Source: Setophaga petechia
Taxonomy: Eukaryota > Chordata > Aves > Passeriformes > Parulidae
Direction: 5' to 3'
DNA: 64,000 nucleotides
Assembly (NCBI GenBank): GCA_024362935.1
Contig: JANCRA010000007.1
Coordinates: 8,124,503-8,188,502 of the forward strand
The position numbers and the translations under genes are program-made. Shown piece by piece: positions 61,001 to 64,000 of the stretch; within the stretch, counting starts at the first letter, position 1; every line of letters begins with the position of its first letter. Under the pieces are notes generated by a model. It searched no databases, was not told where the DNA came from, and saw only the letters and a program-made list of their open reading frames with translations.

Positions 61001-64000
61001 AGGAGGCGCTGCTCCAGGGCTGGTGCACCATCAAATAACAGCAGGACTTTTGGGTTATTGTTATGAGAGAGCAGTGAACCGTGATGTAAAGAGCCTGGGT
61101 TCTTTGGTGCAGTCAGGTTTCTGCTTAAAGAGGTTTTATTTTAAGGAGGGTGCTGTACTTAGGCAAACACAGGGAACTTGGCATTTTTAGGAGTAGGAGG
61201 AGTGTGGCTCCAAACACAAGGGTAGCAATTCACAGCTCTTGGCCATATTACATTTATTTATACTTTGATCAAATAAAATGTATGTATTTCTGGAATTTGT
61301 TATTTTTTAAGGAAGAAGCTCTCTACCTTATAATTGGTAAATACATCATGTTTTCAGACAAGCTCCTTTTATAGATAACTTCTGTTTGCTTTTAACATTC
61401 CTTCACCCTTTAGAGGTACCTGTAGACAAATTGTGGGCACAAATGCACACACTGGGGTAACTAATCTTTTAAAAGTTATTTGCAAACTAGGGAGTGAGCC
61501 AAGAAATGCGAATGCTTGTGGCTGCAGTAAGCTTGCAGCTGCACAGTGTGGTTTCAGATGGGAAGCAGGAGTTTTTACATAACTGAATCGACAGATCAAA
61601 CCAGAGTGTGACCTTGTTTTATGCTTCAGGTTTAAAATACCACCATAAATCACTCTGCAGTGATTTTGCCACCTTTTCAAGAAAAGTTTTTAAACATATT
61701 GCTGTTAAACTGTGTGCTGTGAATGGCAGGATAAAAGACCACACAAAAATAGCCATAAAGGGCATTGCCTTATTTGAGGGTGAAACATCCTTGTGGCACT
61801 GGGAGTGTCTGGTTGTGTGTGTGAAACACTGAGGCTGGGAGGGTGGGTCTGGTTATCAGCACCTTCCTGCCCTCAGTTGCTCCTTGCCCCTTGCCATGTG
61901 CTCTCCCTGTCTCCAGCCCCCTCCTGGATTTTTGTCCATGTGGAAGCTGCCTCCTGCATGCTGTGCTTTGTGTGCAGCAATCCCTGAATGGGCACAGCTC
62001 TGTGTGGGAAGATCTGGGACCCTGTGCTCACCCCACCCTGCAGAGTGGGCACTGTGACAGGGTCAGCTCTGCTCCAGCCAGGACTGAGGCAGGGTTGCAC
62101 AACTCAGAGAGCTGTTCAGTCAGGTCAGATTTGCTTTTTCAGTGCTAGCAAAATTCTTTTGAGGCCCTGGCAAGGAAAACCAGATCCACACAAAGACACC
62201 TTGAAGCTCATGAAATTGCCAGGTGTTCTGCGACTTGTCTTGTTCTATTTTGAGTCAGAAGATTCTTGCTCTGAGTTACCTTATCTGAAAGTAAAAAAAG
62301 AAAGGTATTAGGTGTGGATGAACTTGATCCACAACTGCCTCTCACCAGAGAGAACTGGTGTGATTGCTGTCCTTGACCTGAGACAGCCTGTGTGAGGTCC
62401 CTCTTGACCTTGGAGGACACGGCTGGGTTTCTCTTCTCCAGTCCTGGAGCCTTAATGTTCATGTGGCAGTGTGCACCACACACCGATGTTCTTTTCCTGC
62501 CTCCTTCCCCTCTGTCCATCTCCTCTCTCCTCCATCACCCCTGTGGAAGATCAGGCACCAAACCATTGCAGGATAAGTGTACCACACACGTGGGTGGCAG
62601 GAGAAGACTTCTGCACACTTTATACTCACAACACCCTTCTCTTGACTCACTGAAGCTGAGTGGCTCTAAGAGTTCTTGGGCTGGGAGACAGTGGCATTGG
62701 GAGATTCTTCCCAGTTCTGCCAATAACCTTTCTGCTTTGCCTCTCCATGCTTTGCTATCCCTATCTCCATGATGGGTGCACAGCATACTGCTTTGTGGCT
62801 AAAACCCCCTTCCCTGCAAAACCCAACCATCTAACCAAAAAATGCTTCAAGGTTTATCATTGAAACACTCTGCCCAGGAATGAAGTGTCAGCAGCTGAGG
62901 GAAATAGTAATGATGATATCTCCCTCTGTAAAATGCATGAGGTGTGTTTGGGAAACGTGACCTCTCCCAGGACTAGTTTTCCCTGTTTCATTAATCTGTC
63001 ATGCTAACATTGCATTTCTCAGGGCAGTGAGAGACATGGTTTGATTGCTCATCACCTTTTTTTTTTTCTTTTCCCTGTTAGAGGGCAACTTCATATAGGA
63101 GCTTACATATGTATTATCCAATGTATTATCATATAGGAGCTTACATATGTATAACCTCCCTATATATTGTCCAACTCCTCTCCATGCCTGATTGTTGCTC
63201 TGCCTCTCTTATCTTCCCGTCTTCCACCTCTGAAGGAGAGTGCCTGCCAGGCTCAAAGGACTTTGAAATGTTCTTTGAAATGTACAAATCACTATTTTTC
63301 CACTTCAGGAGAATTTTAATTATCCTTCACCTCTGTGAGCATTTTACAGTGGGTTTTTTCTCTAGCAGCAAACAGGAGATGATGAGGATTTACCAGTCAA
63401 GATGATACCTGCCTGGGAGTTTAGGAATCCAGTTTGTCTCCTGCACAAGCCATTGCTTCCAGAGGCTGCAGGCAGAGTGACTAATTCATTAGAGGGCTCC
63501 AGATATCAATCTCTGAGTCAAAGTAAATGGAAGCTGACAGTATGATAAGAAATTATCCACTTCTGGTAGGTACATATTATCCACAGCAACACTGTGAGAT
63601 TAATCCAAACTATCTGCTGAATGTTTTAAAATGGAAAACTGACATTTTACCAAATTTGCATTCTAATTCTTTTGGAATTGTAATTGAGCTTACATGTTTA
63701 GAGGAGGAAAATGTCTCAGTCACAAAAAGTATTTTACACATGTCTTTTGTCTTAGTATTATTTCTGGTCTTCATGCTTTCTCTTGCTGAATCTGATAAAA
63801 ATATCATCTTTTGAGGAACAAACTTTATTTAGAAATTCACTTTTTAGTGAGGAAAATAAGTGCTGAAATTTGTGGAGTGCTGCAATGAAATCCAATTAGA
63901 ATAGATAAAAAGGCCAAGTGCTAGAAGCTACAAGGAGAAATGCATGACAGTTATATAATTATCTCCATTTGTGTATGGTGTTTATATCACAGGGATTTCA
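58068..64000 (+). other. ANK3: intron running out of the window
   Basis: At least 5.9 kb. No exon encoding the expected LDSPEEL/KKRICRI sequence is present. Apart from a 38-bp partial tandem duplication at 63091-63152 and short T runs, nothing was recognised. Confidence 0.82.
63091..63152. repeat. 38-bp partial tandem duplication
   Basis: A 24-nt sequence starting TCATATAGGAGCTTACATAT occurs at 63091-63114 and again, identical, at 63129-63152, a 38-bp period. Each copy contains the palindrome TACATATGTA. No gene or element association seen. Confidence 0.9.

Overview
The window is one stretch of a bird genome lying inside a single gene, ANK3 (ankyrin-G), read on the + strand. Two things identify it. 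Exons at 200-58067 translate to a continuous ankyrin protein whose linker and ZU5 start carry ankyrin-G wording ([50 protein letters not shown]) rather than ankyrin-B or ankyrin-R wording. The intron between 31357 and 39243 holds a CR1 LINE, the usual avian/reptilian retroposon. Introns are mostly 0.5-8 kb, compact as in birds; the species cannot be told from the sequence alone. No other protein-coding gene, tRNA or rRNA was recognised.

Layout. 200-28044: thirteen phase-0 exons, nearly all 99 or 198 nt, encode 16 ankyrin repeats, the 9th to the 24th of the usual 24-repeat membrane-binding domain; the first eight repeats and the usual N-terminus lie upstream of the window. 31032-42398: four exons encode the acidic, serine-rich linker. 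47686-58067: exons lead into the first ZU5 (spectrin-binding) domain, including the DAR tripeptide at 54659-54667. The last exon seen ends in phase 1 at 58067; the next (expected to begin with the ELDSPEEL-like sequence) was not found up to 64000. The 20 core exons total 2431 nt and stay in one frame throughout.

Beyond the core model, the introns contain signs of isoform control, none of which is an obvious long reading frame: a very short alternative first exon (ATG at 37829, MAFQN then a phase-1 donor) that would start a short ankyrin-G lacking all ankyrin repeats; a 12-nt microexon (41135-41146); a 33-nt microexon (51792-51824); a 99-nt cassette (55585-55683) that looks like a duplicate of the end of the preceding exon; and a skippable 63-nt exon (31295-31357). 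All are frame-neutral. The alternative first exon sits between a 17-copy, ~32-bp GC-rich minisatellite (36760-37310) and a CpG-rich block (38045-38650). That block also has two strong splice donors on the minus strand, which suggests a divergent antisense transcript.

Transposable material: a 5'-truncated sense CR1 (about 32362-33390) and a very old antisense LINE of CR1/L3 type (about 48780-50470) with a remnant of the reverse-transcriptase NYRPISLT motif. The rest is intron in which I see only simple repeats and short homopolymers. Paralogue comparisons (ANK2, human ANK3) are from memory, not from a search.
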